Positions 16,669 to 26,051 are shown, counted from the stretch's first letter. The stretch: DNA of 44,480 nucleotides from Phycisphaerales bacterium UBA6054 (GCA_002429045.1 DIYM01000021.1:22512-66991), one strand, 5' to 3'. Made by a program: numbers and translations. The notes: generated by a model from the sequence alone, not told the origin.

Positions 16669-16809
16669 GGCGCGCCTCCGGTCTGTGCCGCCGAGGTCCG
16701 CCGTCCCGCACGGCGAACGCCAGCGGAATCCCTGATGCACCAGTATGACAGATCCGGACGCCGAATGGAAGTCCATTCTCAGCAGGTATTTAGGCCCTGG
16801 CAAAGCCCC

Positions 16810-18216
16810 TCAGCACCACCGGACCAGATGCCATTTCTTCTTGCCCCTCCGCAGCGCCATCAGCGAGCCGTGGAGCAGATGGGCCTCGGTCAGCGCCGTG
16901 TCCGGCCCGAGCCTGGCGCCGTTGACCGAGACCGAGCCGTTGGCGATGAACTCGCGGGCCTCGCGGTTGCTCGACGCGAGACCGGTCTCCTTGAGCAACT
17001 CGATCGCCGGGTAGCCGCCGCCCGCCCCGCCAGACACCAGGTCGGCCCGGTCCTTCTCCGACGACGGCACGTCGGCGAGGACCTCCCGCAGCGTCTGCTC
17101 GTCGAGCGACGCGATGTCGCCCGAGAACAGCGCCCTGCCCGCGGCCTCCGCCTGCGCCATCGCGTCAGCGCCGTGCAGGATGCGCGTGGCTTCCTGCGCA
17201 AGCCGGCGCTGCAACGCGCGGGCGCCCGGCTGCTCGGCGTGGTCGCTCAGGAGCGCTCCGACCTCGTCTTGGGCGAGGAACGTGAAGACCTTGATCCAGT
17301 TGGCCGCGTCTTCGTCGGAGGCGTTGAGCCAGAACTGGTAGTACGCGTAGGGGCTGGTCCGCTCGGCGGTCAGCCAGACGGCGCCGGTCTCGGTCTTGCC
17401 GAACTTCCCGCCGTCGGCCTTCTGGACGAGGGGGGCGGTGAGGCCGAAGGACTCTTCAAACGGGTTCGATGGATCTCTGATCTTCTCGACGGTGACGTGT
17501 GCCTGGTCGTCGGGAACATCGTTCTTCTCTCGATCGTCAATGAACCTCTGTGCACGCTTCCGGCGAATCAGATCCCCGCCCGCCACGATGTTCCCGTACT
17601 GGTCGCTGCCGCCGAACTGGCAGGTCACGCCCTCGGATTCGTACAGGTGCGCGAAGTCGTACGCCTGCAGGATCATGTAGCTGAACTCGGTGTAGCTGAT
17701 GCCCTGCTCGCGGCTCTCGAGCCTGGCTTTCACCGACTCCTTCTGCATCATCATGTTCACCGAGAAGAACTTCCCGATGTCGCGCAGGGCTTCGAGGTAG
17801 CTGATCTCGCCGAGCCAGTCGGCGTTGTTCATCACCTCGTAGCCGGGGCCCTCGATCTGGCCGAGCACGTTGTCGAAGATCGGGCGTTGCTTGTCGATGT
17901 GGTGCTGCACGGTCTCGGCGGTCATCAGCTGGCGCTCGGCGGACTTGCCCGAGGGGTCGCCGATCAGCCCGGTGCCGCCGCCCATCACCACAATCGGCGT
18001 GTGCCCGGCCCGCTTGACGTGGGCGAGCATCATGATCGGGACCAGGTTGCCGATGGTCAGCGAGTCGGCGGTGGGATCGAAGCCGGCGTAGATCTTGCGA
18101 GTGCCCGACGCGAGGTGCTTCTCCAGCCCCTCGCGGTCGGTGCACTGGTGCAGCAGCCCGCGCCATTCGAGTTCGGCGATCAGATCATCCACGCGGTGTT
18201 GGGTCGATTCGGTCAT
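16810..18216 (-). CDS. tyrS: Tyrosyl-tRNA synthetase
   Basis: 468 residues against ~420 usual. It charges tRNA-Tyr. The class I signature HIGH reads TIGN here (residues 54-57, in DPTADSLTIGNLVP), so both histidines are replaced, while the preceding Thr of DPTAD is kept. KMSKS is KFGKT (270-274), as in E. coli TyrRS. YMILQAYDFAHLY and GGSDQYGNI (tyrosine site) are normal, and a C-terminal S4 RNA-binding domain ends the protein (SNREAREFIANGSVSVNG). The extra length comes from about 35 residues inserted at 218-255, between GGDLIRR and FGLTAPL; the DNA there (17452-17567) is AT-richer than its flanks. A TACGCT box (18225-18230) lies 8 bases before the ATG. Confidence 0.92.
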   Translation of the reverse strand: MTESTQHRVDDLIAELEWRGLLHQCTDREGLEKHLASGTRKIYAGFDPTADSLTIGNLVPIMMLAHVKRAGHTPIVVMGGGTGLIGDPSGKSAERQLMTAETVQHHIDKQRPIFDNVLGQIEGPGYEVMNNADWLGEISYLEALRDIGKFFSVNMMMQKESVKARLESREQGISYTEFSYMILQAYDFAHLYESEGVTCQFGGSDQYGNIVAGGDLIRRKRAQRFIDDREKNDVPDDQAHVTVEKIRDPSNPFEESFGLTAPLVQKADGGKFGKTETGAVWLTAERTSPYAYYQFWLNASDEDAANWIKVFTFLAQDEVGALLSDHAEQPGARALQRRLAQEATRILHGADAMAQAEAAGRALFSGDIASLDEQTLREVLADVPSSEKDRADLVSGGAGGGYPAIELLKETGLASSNREAREFIANGSVSVNGARLGPDTALTEAHLLHGSLMALRRGKKKWHLVRWC

Positions 18217-18259
18217 GCACGCCCAGCGTAGCCGGGCGGGGCACCGGTGTCAGGCGTGA

Positions 18260-19201
<942 letters not shown>

Positions 19202-19396
19202 CGAATCTTCCGTGCTGGGGCTTGACCTAGTTGAGACTCGGTCGCAATACTATGCTCAACGGACTTGCTTGTCGCTAGGAACGGGTCCTGTCAGATCAGA
19301 ATTTTTCTGACCGAGTCGCACATTCTTGCACGCCACCCCCCTGTTTCGGCCGCTCGCTTCCCCCAGGTGAGCGGCAGAGATCAATCGGAGCGAATC
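19202..19396. promoter_or_regulatory. Divergent promoter region with a 15-bp inverted repeat
   Basis: A 195-base gap, AT-richer than the neighbours. It contains TTGACC at 19222-19227 with AATACT at 19246-19251 (18-base spacing), a candidate plus-strand promoter. It also contains a perfect inverted repeat TCAGAA-TTT-TTCTGA at 19296-19310, which could be an operator or the stem of a leader hairpin. Confidence 0.35.
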
Positions 19397-20449
19397 ATGC
19401 CCAGACGCACCACATCGACCGCCGCGGCTTTTCTTGGGGCGGCAGCCTGCCTGCCGTCCGTCGCGTCGGCCCAACTGACCGACTTCTCTTCACCGGCGAC
19501 GCTGGACCGCTGGATGTACCCGTTCAACGGCTCTCCGGGCACCCGCCTGGCGGCGTCCACGTTCAGCGCACGCCGGATCGACGGGTTCGACGATCACGAC
19601 GCCCAGTTCATCGTGGGGTTCGACTCGTCCTCCGCGTTCCAGACCGGCCTCGATCCGAGCATGTACCGCGTCACCTCGGTCGTGGTGTACGCATCGGTCA
19701 CGGGCGAAGACCGCTTCCGGTTCGACCCCACCTACGACAACCAGAACACCTACGACTCGCAGGACGGCGGGTACCCGAACCTCGTCGATGACCTCGACGA
19801 GGGACGCCCGATCCACCTGTGGGGCCTGGGCTACCGCGATGAGTTCGGCGCGAGCAGTTGGGGCGAGACCACGACGTTCGGCTTCAATCCCGTGGTGCCC
19901 CCCGCGCAGGAAGCCAGGACCGCGTTCGGCGCGGTCTTCGACGCTTCCGGCGATCCGATCGACATCAGCAACAACCTGACAGCCGAGTTCGACGCGACAC
20001 CGTTCGCGATCGGTCAGGCGGACGGCGTGCAGCCGGGCGAACTCGTGCCCACCGACACCGAGTTTTCCTTCGCGGTGGATCTGTGCGATCCGGGCACCAA
20101 GGCCTATCTCGCCGACGGCCTTTCGCTCGGCGAGCTGCGCTTCGCGATCTCCTCGCTCCACTTCGCCTCCGGCGGGCCGGACGGCGGCACCGGGGACCCG
20201 CTCTTCCCCGAGTTCTATACCCGCGAGAACCCGATCGCCCAGATCCTCGGCCTGGCGCCCCGCATCGAGGTGACGGCGTTCGTCGGCCCGATCGGAGACT
20301 ACAACGGCGACGGGAACCGGAACTTCTTCGACATCGCCGACTACATCGCGGACTTCAACGCCCGCGAGCCGCTGGCGGATATCACCGGCGACTGCCTGTT
20401 CAACTTCTTCGACATCTCGGCGTTCATCGCCGAGTTCAACACGCCGTGA
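19397..20449 (+). CDS. Exported protein with C-terminal dockerin-like repeats
   Basis: 350 residues. Signal peptide MPRRTTSTAAAFLGAA ... SVASA ending near residue 24. The body is beta-rich and Asp/Phe-rich, with no family I recognise. The C-terminus holds two EF-hand-like dockerin repeats, DYNGDGNRNFFDIADYI and DITGDCLFNFFDISAFIAEF. This tail is common on secreted planctomycete proteins and is probably a cell-surface attachment or sorting signal; the partner is unknown. GGAG at 19387-19390 gives good spacing to ATG 19397. The PEP-CTERM-like gene follows after 91 bases, probably co-transcribed past the hairpin at the stop codon. Confidence 0.82.
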   Translation: MPRRTTSTAAAFLGAAACLPSVASAQLTDFSSPATLDRWMYPFNGSPGTRLAASTFSARRIDGFDDHDAQFIVGFDSSSAFQTGLDPSMYRVTSVVVYASVTGEDRFRFDPTYDNQNTYDSQDGGYPNLVDDLDEGRPIHLWGLGYRDEFGASSWGETTTFGFNPVVPPAQEARTAFGAVFDASGDPIDISNNLTAEFDATPFAIGQADGVQPGELVPTDTEFSFAVDLCDPGTKAYLADGLSLGELRFAISSLHFASGGPDGGTGDPLFPEFYTRENPIAQILGLAPRIEVTAFVGPIGDYNGDGNRNFFDIADYIADFNAREPLADITGDCLFNFFDISAFIAEFNTP

Positions 20450-20463
20450 TCGGATCACGGCGT
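20441..20463 (+). terminator. Perfect inverted repeat across the stop codon of the dockerin gene
   Basis: ACGCCGTGATC and GATCACGGCGT, 11-bp arms around one base, with the TGA in the left arm. No U-tract follows, so this may be a partial terminator or a 3'-end protecting hairpin. Confidence 0.5.
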
Positions 20464-20540
20464 TCTGTGCAGACCGATCGCCGGCGTGCTGTATGCCGAC
20501 GATCCGAGCCGATCTCGGCAAGAAACAAGGAGAGACAGAT

Positions 20541-21176
20541 ATGAAGACCTTCGCCGCGACCATCGCGTTCGCCTCGGGCCTCGCGCTCGCGGGGGGCGTC
20601 CCCACCCCCTTCACCGAGTCGTTCGATCTCGGCAACGAGAACTGGCGTCAGGGCAACTCGTCGGACGCCGATTGGAATGCCGGCGTGATCTCGTCCACCG
20701 TGGATCTGAACTCCGCCGGCCCGTTCGGGCTGACGCTGTTCCGCGCCCAGGACGATTTCGACTCCTCGAACGACGCCTTCGTGGGCAACTACATCGCGGG
20801 CGGGATCGATACGTTCTCGTTCGACATCCGTCACGACGCGGGGGTGGAGGTGGGCTTCTCGGTCCGGTTCGCGACGTCGGCCAACAGCCCCGCGTTCGTG
20901 CTCTTCGCCCCGCAGACCGTCGCGTCGGGCGTGTGGACCACGCTGAGCTTCGCGATCGATCCGAACAGCCCGTTCTACTCGCCCGCCGGCGGGACCTACG
21001 AGGCTGTTGCGCCCCAGGTCGGCAACATCCAGATTTTCGCGGCGCGCCCGGACGGGTTGAGCACCCCGCTCGTCGCAACGTTCGAGCTGGACAACGCGGG
21101 CATCGTGCCCAGCCCCGCGGGCGCGGCGCTGCTCGCGTTCGGGGGGCTCGTCGCGGGGCGACGCCGCCGCGCCTGA
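20541..21176 (+). CDS. Exported protein with PEP-CTERM-like sorting tail
   Basis: 211 residues. Signal peptide MKTFAATIAFASGLALAGG. The middle is a beta-sandwich-like region beginning FTESFDLGNENWRQGNSS, resembling secreted extracellular-matrix proteins with no identified catalytic site. The C-terminus reads VPSPAGAALLAFGGL then VAGRRRRA: proline motif, hydrophobic helix and Arg cluster, the PEP-CTERM layout processed by an exosortase. AAGGAGA (20527-20533) sets the start at ATG 20541. A relative with the same tail is at 40830-41390. Confidence 0.82.
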   Translation: MKTFAATIAFASGLALAGGVPTPFTESFDLGNENWRQGNSSDADWNAGVISSTVDLNSAGPFGLTLFRAQDDFDSSNDAFVGNYIAGGIDTFSFDIRHDAGVEVGFSVRFATSANSPAFVLFAPQTVASGVWTTLSFAIDPNSPFYSPAGGTYEAVAPQVGNIQIFAARPDGLSTPLVATFELDNAGIVPSPAGAALLAFGGLVAGRRRRA

Positions 21177-21189
21177 CGTGGGCTGCTGA

Positions 21190-22239
21190 TCAATACGCCC
21201 GGTCGACGACCGCGTCGGCCATCAGGCAGAGCATGTCCTTGCCGGGGCCCTCGGGGATCGACCCGAGGGCCTTCTTTGCGTCATCGACGAGCCGCGCGGC
21301 GACCGCGCGGCTCGCATCGATCGATCCGGTCGCTCGGAGCATCGCGCGGATGTCTGCGTCGATGCCCTGCGCCGTGGGGTGCTCGACCAGCGCGAGAGTG
21401 CGGCCCCGGAGCTTCGGGTCCGCGTGGGCGAGGTGATGGATGAGCGGGAAGGTCAGCTTGCCCTTCTCGAGATCCTTGCGGACCGACTTGCCGACCACAG
21501 ATTCGTCGCCCGTCAGGTCGAGCAGGTCGTCTTGGATCTGGAACGCGACGCCGAGCTGCACGCCGAATCGCTCCAGGGCCTGGGTTCGGGGGTCGTCTGT
21601 CCGATCGAACCCGAGCGTGCAGAGCGCCCCGAGCCTGCAGGCCGCACCGATCAACGCCCCGGTCTTGCGTTCGAGGATCTCGAAGTACGTCGCCTCGTCG
21701 AGGGAGGCGTTCTCGCGGCTGTGCAGTTGCAGCAGCTCGCCCGTGCACATGACCGAGCTGGCCCGCCCGATCACACGCGCTGGAACCGGAGAGTCGAAGC
21801 GCGAGCAGAGCTCGTACGCGGACGCGATGAGGTAGTCGCCCAGCATGACGGCCAGCTCGTTGCCGCGGAGCGCGTTGACGGTCTGGCCGCGTCGGCGGAC
21901 ATCCGCTTCATCGAGCACATCGTCGTGGACCAGCGTGGCCATGTGCACCATCTCGCTGACCGCGCCGGCCCGGGCGTGGGCCTCGGTCGCGATCGCGTCG
22001 AAATCCCGGGAGCCCAGCAGCGGCGCGAGGCTTTCGTGGACGGCGGCCCCGCAGAGGATGACCAGGGTCGGGCGGAGCATCTTGCCGCGGTACCGCTCGA
22101 TGTGCTCGCAGAGATCATCGACGGGGGGGAGATCCGACACAAGCTGGTCGTCGAAAGCCCGCTCGACGCGGATCAGCCCGTCGCCGATGAGATCCTGCAC
22201 GGGGCTGAGATGGTCGGGGATTTCGAGAACACCTCGCAT
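21190..22239 (-). CDS. Polyprenyl diphosphate synthase (IspB/octaprenyl type)
   Basis: 349 residues. Trans-isoprenyl diphosphate synthase that lengthens a prenyl chain for quinone side chains or carrier lipids. The first aspartate-rich motif is LVHDDVLDEADVRRG-like with DDVLD; the second is QIQDDLLDLTGDE. Preceding residues ERYRGKMLRPTLVI match the substrate-binding region. Chain length cannot be assigned by eye. ATG 22239 has a TACCAT -10 box 5 bases upstream, so it is probably leaderless. Confidence 0.9.
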   Translation of the reverse strand: MRGVLEIPDHLSPVQDLIGDGLIRVERAFDDQLVSDLPPVDDLCEHIERYRGKMLRPTLVILCGAAVHESLAPLLGSRDFDAIATEAHARAGAVSEMVHMATLVHDDVLDEADVRRRGQTVNALRGNELAVMLGDYLIASAYELCSRFDSPVPARVIGRASSVMCTGELLQLHSRENASLDEATYFEILERKTGALIGAACRLGALCTLGFDRTDDPRTQALERFGVQLGVAFQIQDDLLDLTGDESVVGKSVRKDLEKGKLTFPLIHHLAHADPKLRGRTLALVEHPTAQGIDADIRAMLRATGSIDASRAVAARLVDDAKKALGSIPEGPGKDMLCLMADAVVDRAY

Positions 22240-22244
22240 CGGCG

Positions 22245-22250
22245 ATGGTA
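22245..22250 (-). promoter_or_regulatory. -10 box (TACCAT), leaderless start of polyprenyl synthase gene
   Basis: TACCAT on the minus strand, 5 bases before ATG 22239. Confidence 0.5.
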
Positions 22251-22308
22251 TGCAGATCGGCTGATCCGGCGCGTGCCAGAGCGTGCCGTTTGTTCAGGGC
22301 GTTTCGGC

Positions 22309-23208
22309 TCAGGGTATCGCGGCGATGTAGCTCACGAACGCCGGGTCCGCGGTGCCGCTGTCGGTGGGCTCGAACTCGCCGTTGCCTTCCCCGGTGGGCT
22401 CCCCGTCCTCGTCGAGTTCATCGCCCTCCCAGTACACGGTTGCTTTGGAAAAGCCTGCTTCCACGAGCAGTTCCTGGATCTCGGGGAGCATCCAGAGCCG
22501 CCAGGTGTACTCGAACGCGTTCTTCATGCGTGTCCTGTCGGGGAATCGGAAGTGGATGCGGCAATCCATCTCGCCCGTGACCGGCCTGTAGCGGTGCTGG
22601 TCCCATTCGTACACGAACTTGCGTCCGTCGTCTGTCTCGATATCGCGTTTCTCGACCATCTCCGACATTGCTTCGGAGCCGCCATAGTGATCGAGGAAGA
22701 ACACCCCGTCCGGCCCGAGGGACTCGCGGACGGCGCGGAAATAGGCGCGGAGTTCGTCGCGGGTCTTAAAGAGCCAGTAGCTGAAGTTCATCGCGAGCAC
22801 GCAGTCGACGCCGACCGCATCCCCGGGTGCGAGCACGTCGCGGTTGACCAGACTGACGCGCCCCCGCTGCGAATCGGTGAGGGCGGCGAGGTTTCTTTCA
22901 TGCCCCCAATCGAGCGTGGGCTGGTCGATGTCGAGACCGATCGCCCGGTTGGTGTCCCGCCGCCTGACCCACTCGCATGATGTGTTGCCCGTCCCGCAGA
23001 AGTCTTCCCGAAGCAGGGCGGCCTTCCGCCCCCGGAGCCGCTCGAACTCCGCGTCCACGAAATCGATCTCCGTCTCGACGTTCTGAACCGAGAACTGGTA
23101 CAACTCGTGGCGATCGGCGGTCGCGGCGGTCAGCCCGCCGTTCTTGCTCGCGGGGATGGCCCCCTGCTTCTTCTTTCGCTTCGAGAGCGGTTTGGTGCCT
23201 GCGGCCAT
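22309..23208 (-). CDS. Class I SAM-dependent methyltransferase, family copy 2
   Basis: 299 residues. Basic leader KPLSKRKKKQGAIPASKNG, then LLREDFCGTGNTSCEWV (SAM motif I), IGLDID (acidic loop), DCVLAMNFSYWLFKTRDEL, GVFFLDHYGGSE and FEYTWRLWMLPEIQELL. These blocks line up one-to-one with the protein at 11531-12304, so the two are paralogues; this copy carries an extra ~40-residue N-terminus. The substrate is unknown. ATG 23208 is favoured over 23217, because AAGGAG is only one base from the latter but 10 bases from the former. TATCAT at 23254-23259 may be its -10 box. Confidence 0.8.
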   Translation of the reverse strand: MAAGTKPLSKRKKKQGAIPASKNGGLTAATADRHELYQFSVQNVETEIDFVDAEFERLRGRKAALLREDFCGTGNTSCEWVRRRDTNRAIGLDIDQPTLDWGHERNLAALTDSQRGRVSLVNRDVLAPGDAVGVDCVLAMNFSYWLFKTRDELRAYFRAVRESLGPDGVFFLDHYGGSEAMSEMVEKRDIETDDGRKFVYEWDQHRYRPVTGEMDCRIHFRFPDRTRMKNAFEYTWRLWMLPEIQELLVEAGFSKATVYWEGDELDEDGEPTGEGNGEFEPTDSGTADPAFVSYIAAIP

Positions 23209-23353
23209 GAAGATCATGCTCCTTCTCGGACCGGGCCCGGTCCAGCAGCGGGCATGATACCGCCCGGATGATCCGGATTCGCGGGCCGGTTCGTGATGCG
23301 GCGGATGGACCGGGAACGCGAACCGGCCGATACAAGCCGGCGGCTCCGAGGTC

Positions 23354-23359
23354 TATCAT
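23354..23359 (+). promoter_or_regulatory. ugd: -10 box (TATCAT) of ugd
   Basis: TATCAT 25 bases before ATG 23385, giving a short leader that carries AAGGAG (23371-23376). Confidence 0.45.
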
Positions 23360-23384
23360 CGGGGCCGCGAAAGGAGTCCCTCGC

Positions 23385-24728
23385 ATGCGGCTGACGATGG
23401 TTGGAACTGGGTACGTCGGTCTTGTCACCGGCGTCTGTCTGGCGAACACCGGCAACGATGTGATCTGCCTCGATGTCGATCAGGCCAAGATCGACAAGCT
23501 GGAAAGGGACATCTGCCCGATCTACGAGCCCGGCCTGACCGATCTGATGATCAAGAACCGCCAGGCGGGCCGCCTGACGTACACCACAGACAAGAAGATG
23601 GCGTACCAGAACGCCGACATGATCTTCATCTGTGTCGGGACGCCCTCGGACGACAAGGGACACTCGGATCTGTCCTACGTGGACGGGGCCGCCGATGACA
23701 TTGGGCACGCGATCAAGGAACTCGGGCCCGGGCAGAATCCTAAGATCATCGTCGTCAAGTCCACGGTGCCGGTCGGCACGACCTTCCGCGTGCGGGACCG
23801 CATCCGGGCCATCGTCGGGGACATCCCTTTCCATGTCGCCGACAACCCGGAGTTCCTCAAAGAGGGCGACGCGATCAACGACTTCAACAAGCCCGACCGC
23901 GTCGTGGTGGGCGTCGAGTCCGACGAGGTCGGCGAGGTCTTCCGCGATCTCTATGACCCGTTCGTCCGCAACGGGCACCCGATCTTCGTGATGGATGTGC
24001 TCAGCGCCGAGATGGTCAAGTACTCGGCCAACAACTTCCTGGCGACCAAGATCTCGTTCATCAACGAGATGGCCAACCTGTGCGAGGCGTACGGCGCCGA
24101 CATCAACAACGTGCGCGAGGGCATGTGCTCGGACAGCCGCATCGGGCACGCGTTCCTCCACCCGGGCCTGGGCTACGGCGGATCGTGCTTCCCCAAGGAC
24201 ACGCTCGCCTGCATCATGATGGGCGACAAGTCCGGGGTGACGATGCAGGTGTCCAACGCGGTCCACGGCACGAACGAGCGCCAACGCAATCTGTTCTTCA
24301 ACAAGATCCTCAAGCACTTCGGGGGCGAGATGGGTCTCCAGGGCAAAAAGCTCGCGTTCTGGGGGCTCGCGTTCAAACCACGCACCGATGACATCCGCAA
24401 GGCCCCGGCGCTGACCCTGGTCCGCAAGGCCCTTGGCTACGGCGTGGCCTGCTCCGGCTTCGACCCGGTCGCCGCCGAGAACGTGGGCATGGAGATGGGC
24501 GACACGATCACGCTGCACGACGACATGTACGAGTGCGCCCGCGGGGCCGACGCCCTGGTGATCTCGACGGACTGGGCCGAGTTCAAGAGCCCCGACTTCG
24601 ACAAACTCGCCTCGGTTATGAACGCGAAGGTCATCTTCGACGGGCGGAACCTCTACCGTCGTCAGCACCTGGGCGACATGGGCTTCCACTACTACTCGGT
24701 CGGTCGGGCCCCCGTCGTCCCCTCGTGA
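23385..24728 (+). CDS. ugd: UDP-glucose/GDP-mannose 6-dehydrogenase family
   Basis: 447 residues, normal for Ugd. It oxidises UDP-glucose to UDP-glucuronate for surface polysaccharide. NAD loop GTGYVG at residues 7-12, then FICVGTPS, KSTVPVGT, NPEFLKEGDA, ANNFLATKISFINEMA and the catalytic Cys 268 in GGSCFPKD, with LAFKPRTDDIR in the C-terminal UDP-binding domain. AAGGAG 8 bases upstream sets the ATG. The stop overlaps the GTG of the DNA methyltransferase gene by four bases (GTGA), an unusual pairing. UDP-glucose is the most common substrate of the family, but a GDP-mannose or UDP-N-acetyl sugar is possible. Confidence 0.92.
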   Translation: MRLTMVGTGYVGLVTGVCLANTGNDVICLDVDQAKIDKLERDICPIYEPGLTDLMIKNRQAGRLTYTTDKKMAYQNADMIFICVGTPSDDKGHSDLSYVDGAADDIGHAIKELGPGQNPKIIVVKSTVPVGTTFRVRDRIRAIVGDIPFHVADNPEFLKEGDAINDFNKPDRVVVGVESDEVGEVFRDLYDPFVRNGHPIFVMDVLSAEMVKYSANNFLATKISFINEMANLCEAYGADINNVREGMCSDSRIGHAFLHPGLGYGGSCFPKDTLACIMMGDKSGVTMQVSNAVHGTNERQRNLFFNKILKHFGGEMGLQGKKLAFWGLAFKPRTDDIRKAPALTLVRKALGYGVACSGFDPVAAENVGMEMGDTITLHDDMYECARGADALVISTDWAEFKSPDFDKLASVMNAKVIFDGRNLYRRQHLGDMGFHYYSVGRAPVVPS

Positions 24729-25444
24729 GCCACAGGATCGAACAGGGGGACTGGCTGGAGTTCGCGCCGTCCCTGCCGCGCAACTCGGTCGACCTGCTCT
24801 ACGCCGATCCGCCCTTCAACACCGGGAAGACCCAGTCCGCGGGGGCCGGCTCGTACCACGATTCCTGGGCGACGACGGGGGATTGGGTCGCCTGGCTGCG
24901 CGAACGCCTGGAAGCGACCCTGCCGGCACTCAAGCCCACCGCGTCGATCCTCCTGCACATCGACTGGCGCACGAGCCACCACGCACGCGTGCTGCTCGAT
25001 GAGTTGCTCGGAGCGGACCGCTTCGTGAACCATCTCGTCTGGATGTACGGGCTCGGGGGCTCTTCCCCGCGCCGGTTCGCGCGCAAGCACGACGACATCC
25101 TGTTCTATTGCCTGGAGCCGGGGGCGTACTACTTCGACCCGCCCATGGTCCCGGCGACGAGCCGGCGGATGAGGGGCGGCCTGAAGAAAGCCACCGACGT
25201 GATCGATATCCCGTCGTTGAACAACATGGCATCGGAGCGCGTGGGCTACCCCACGCAGAAGCCGCTGGCGTTGCTCGGGATGCTCGTCGGCGCGTGCTGC
25301 CCCCCGGCGGGCACCGTGCTGGACCCGTGCTGCGGGTCGGGGACCACGCTGGTGGCGGCACGCGGGCTGGGGCGGAACGCGATCGGTTGCGACCGCAGCC
25401 CCGACGCCGTCGAGTTAGCCACGCGGAGACTCACAGAGGCCTGA
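24725..25444 (+). CDS. Small DNA methyltransferase, beta class (orphan)
   Basis: 239 residues. Motif IV is LLYADPPFNTG near the N-terminus and SAM motif I is LDPCCGSGTTLVAA near the C-terminus, the order of beta-class N6-adenine/N4-cytosine methylases. The DPPF tetrad favours N6-adenine. YPTQKPLALL is the conserved stretch before motif I. There is no target-recognition insert of any size and no restriction gene beside it, so it is an orphan or a house-cleaning methylase. GTG 24725 overlaps the ugd stop, so it is translationally coupled to ugd. Confidence 0.85.
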   Translation: MSHRIEQGDWLEFAPSLPRNSVDLLYADPPFNTGKTQSAGAGSYHDSWATTGDWVAWLRERLEATLPALKPTASILLHIDWRTSHHARVLLDELLGADRFVNHLVWMYGLGGSSPRRFARKHDDILFYCLEPGAYYFDPPMVPATSRRMRGGLKKATDVIDIPSLNNMASERVGYPTQKPLALLGMLVGACCPPAGTVLDPCCGSGTTLVAARGLGRNAIGCDRSPDAVELATRRLTEA

Positions 25445-25449
25445 TCGGC

Positions 25450-25455
25450 TACCCT
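25450..25455 (+). promoter_or_regulatory. -10 box (TACCCT), leaderless start of membrane protein gene
   Basis: TACCCT with 6 bases to ATG 25462. Confidence 0.45.
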
Positions 25456-25461
25456 TGGGCG

Positions 25462-26016
25462 ATGCCCGACCGCCTGTTCAAGCTGTACCAGCGCAAGCGG
25501 GTCGTGAACATCAACCTGAACGTGATCGCGGCCGGGCTGCTCGCGATCGCGCTGGCCAAGTTCCCCGTGGCCTGGGCCGCCGAACTGATCGGACGGGAGC
25601 AGAAACTGCTGATCTCGCTCGCGGCATACGCCATCGACATGGTGTTCGATCTGATCGTGTACTTCGGGCTCCACTGGGTCGCGAACCAGTGGAAACCGGG
25701 CGATCCCGAGCCGGTGGACAAGCACCGGGTGGGGCGGTTCTTCGCGGACGCGATGGTGGTCCAGGCCGAGCGGATGGTGCTCGTGCCGGTCTTCGCGGCC
25801 ATCGCCATCGGCGGGCTCTGGCTGCTCCAGCACAAAACCGAGATCGGGGTCGGATGGCTGTTCGTGATCACCTACACCGTTGCGATCCTGGTCACGCGTG
25901 TGCTCCACACGATCATGGGCTATCGCACGGGTTCGTTCGATGACGCGCGGCACGCCAAGAAGGAGCGGATCATGCGACGCAAACGCGCCCGGCAACGCCG
26001 GCGGCCGGACGACTGA
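25462..26016 (+). CDS. Integral membrane protein, function unknown
   Basis: 184 residues. Hydrophobic segments at about residues 15-40 (NLNVIAAGLLAIALAKFPVA), 50-70 (LLISLAAYAIDMVFDLIVYF), 105-125 (MVLVPVFAAIAIGGLWLL) and 130-152 (GVGWLFVITYTVAILVTRVL), with a very basic C-terminal tail (KKERIMRRKRARQRRR). No family is recognised. The start is ATG 25462, supported by the -10 box. Confidence 0.7.
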   Translation: MPDRLFKLYQRKRVVNINLNVIAAGLLAIALAKFPVAWAAELIGREQKLLISLAAYAIDMVFDLIVYFGLHWVANQWKPGDPEPVDKHRVGRFFADAMVVQAERMVLVPVFAAIAIGGLWLLQHKTEIGVGWLFVITYTVAILVTRVLHTIMGYRTGSFDDARHAKKERIMRRKRARQRRRPDD

Positions 26017-26038
26017 AACACCCGCCCGACTCGGCCGA

Positions 26039-26044
26039 TATCCT
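26039..26044 (+). promoter_or_regulatory. -10 box (TATCCT), leaderless start of asnB
   Basis: TATCCT with 7 bases to ATG 26052. Confidence 0.5.
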
Positions 26045-26051
26045 CTCACCC

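Noticed and set aside
16360..18231. 623-codon plus-strand open frame
   Set aside because: Antisense of the CBS and tyrS genes; no domain, and biased shadow composition.
21379..22980. 533-codon plus-strand open frame
   Set aside because: Antisense of the polyprenyl synthase and second methyltransferase genes.
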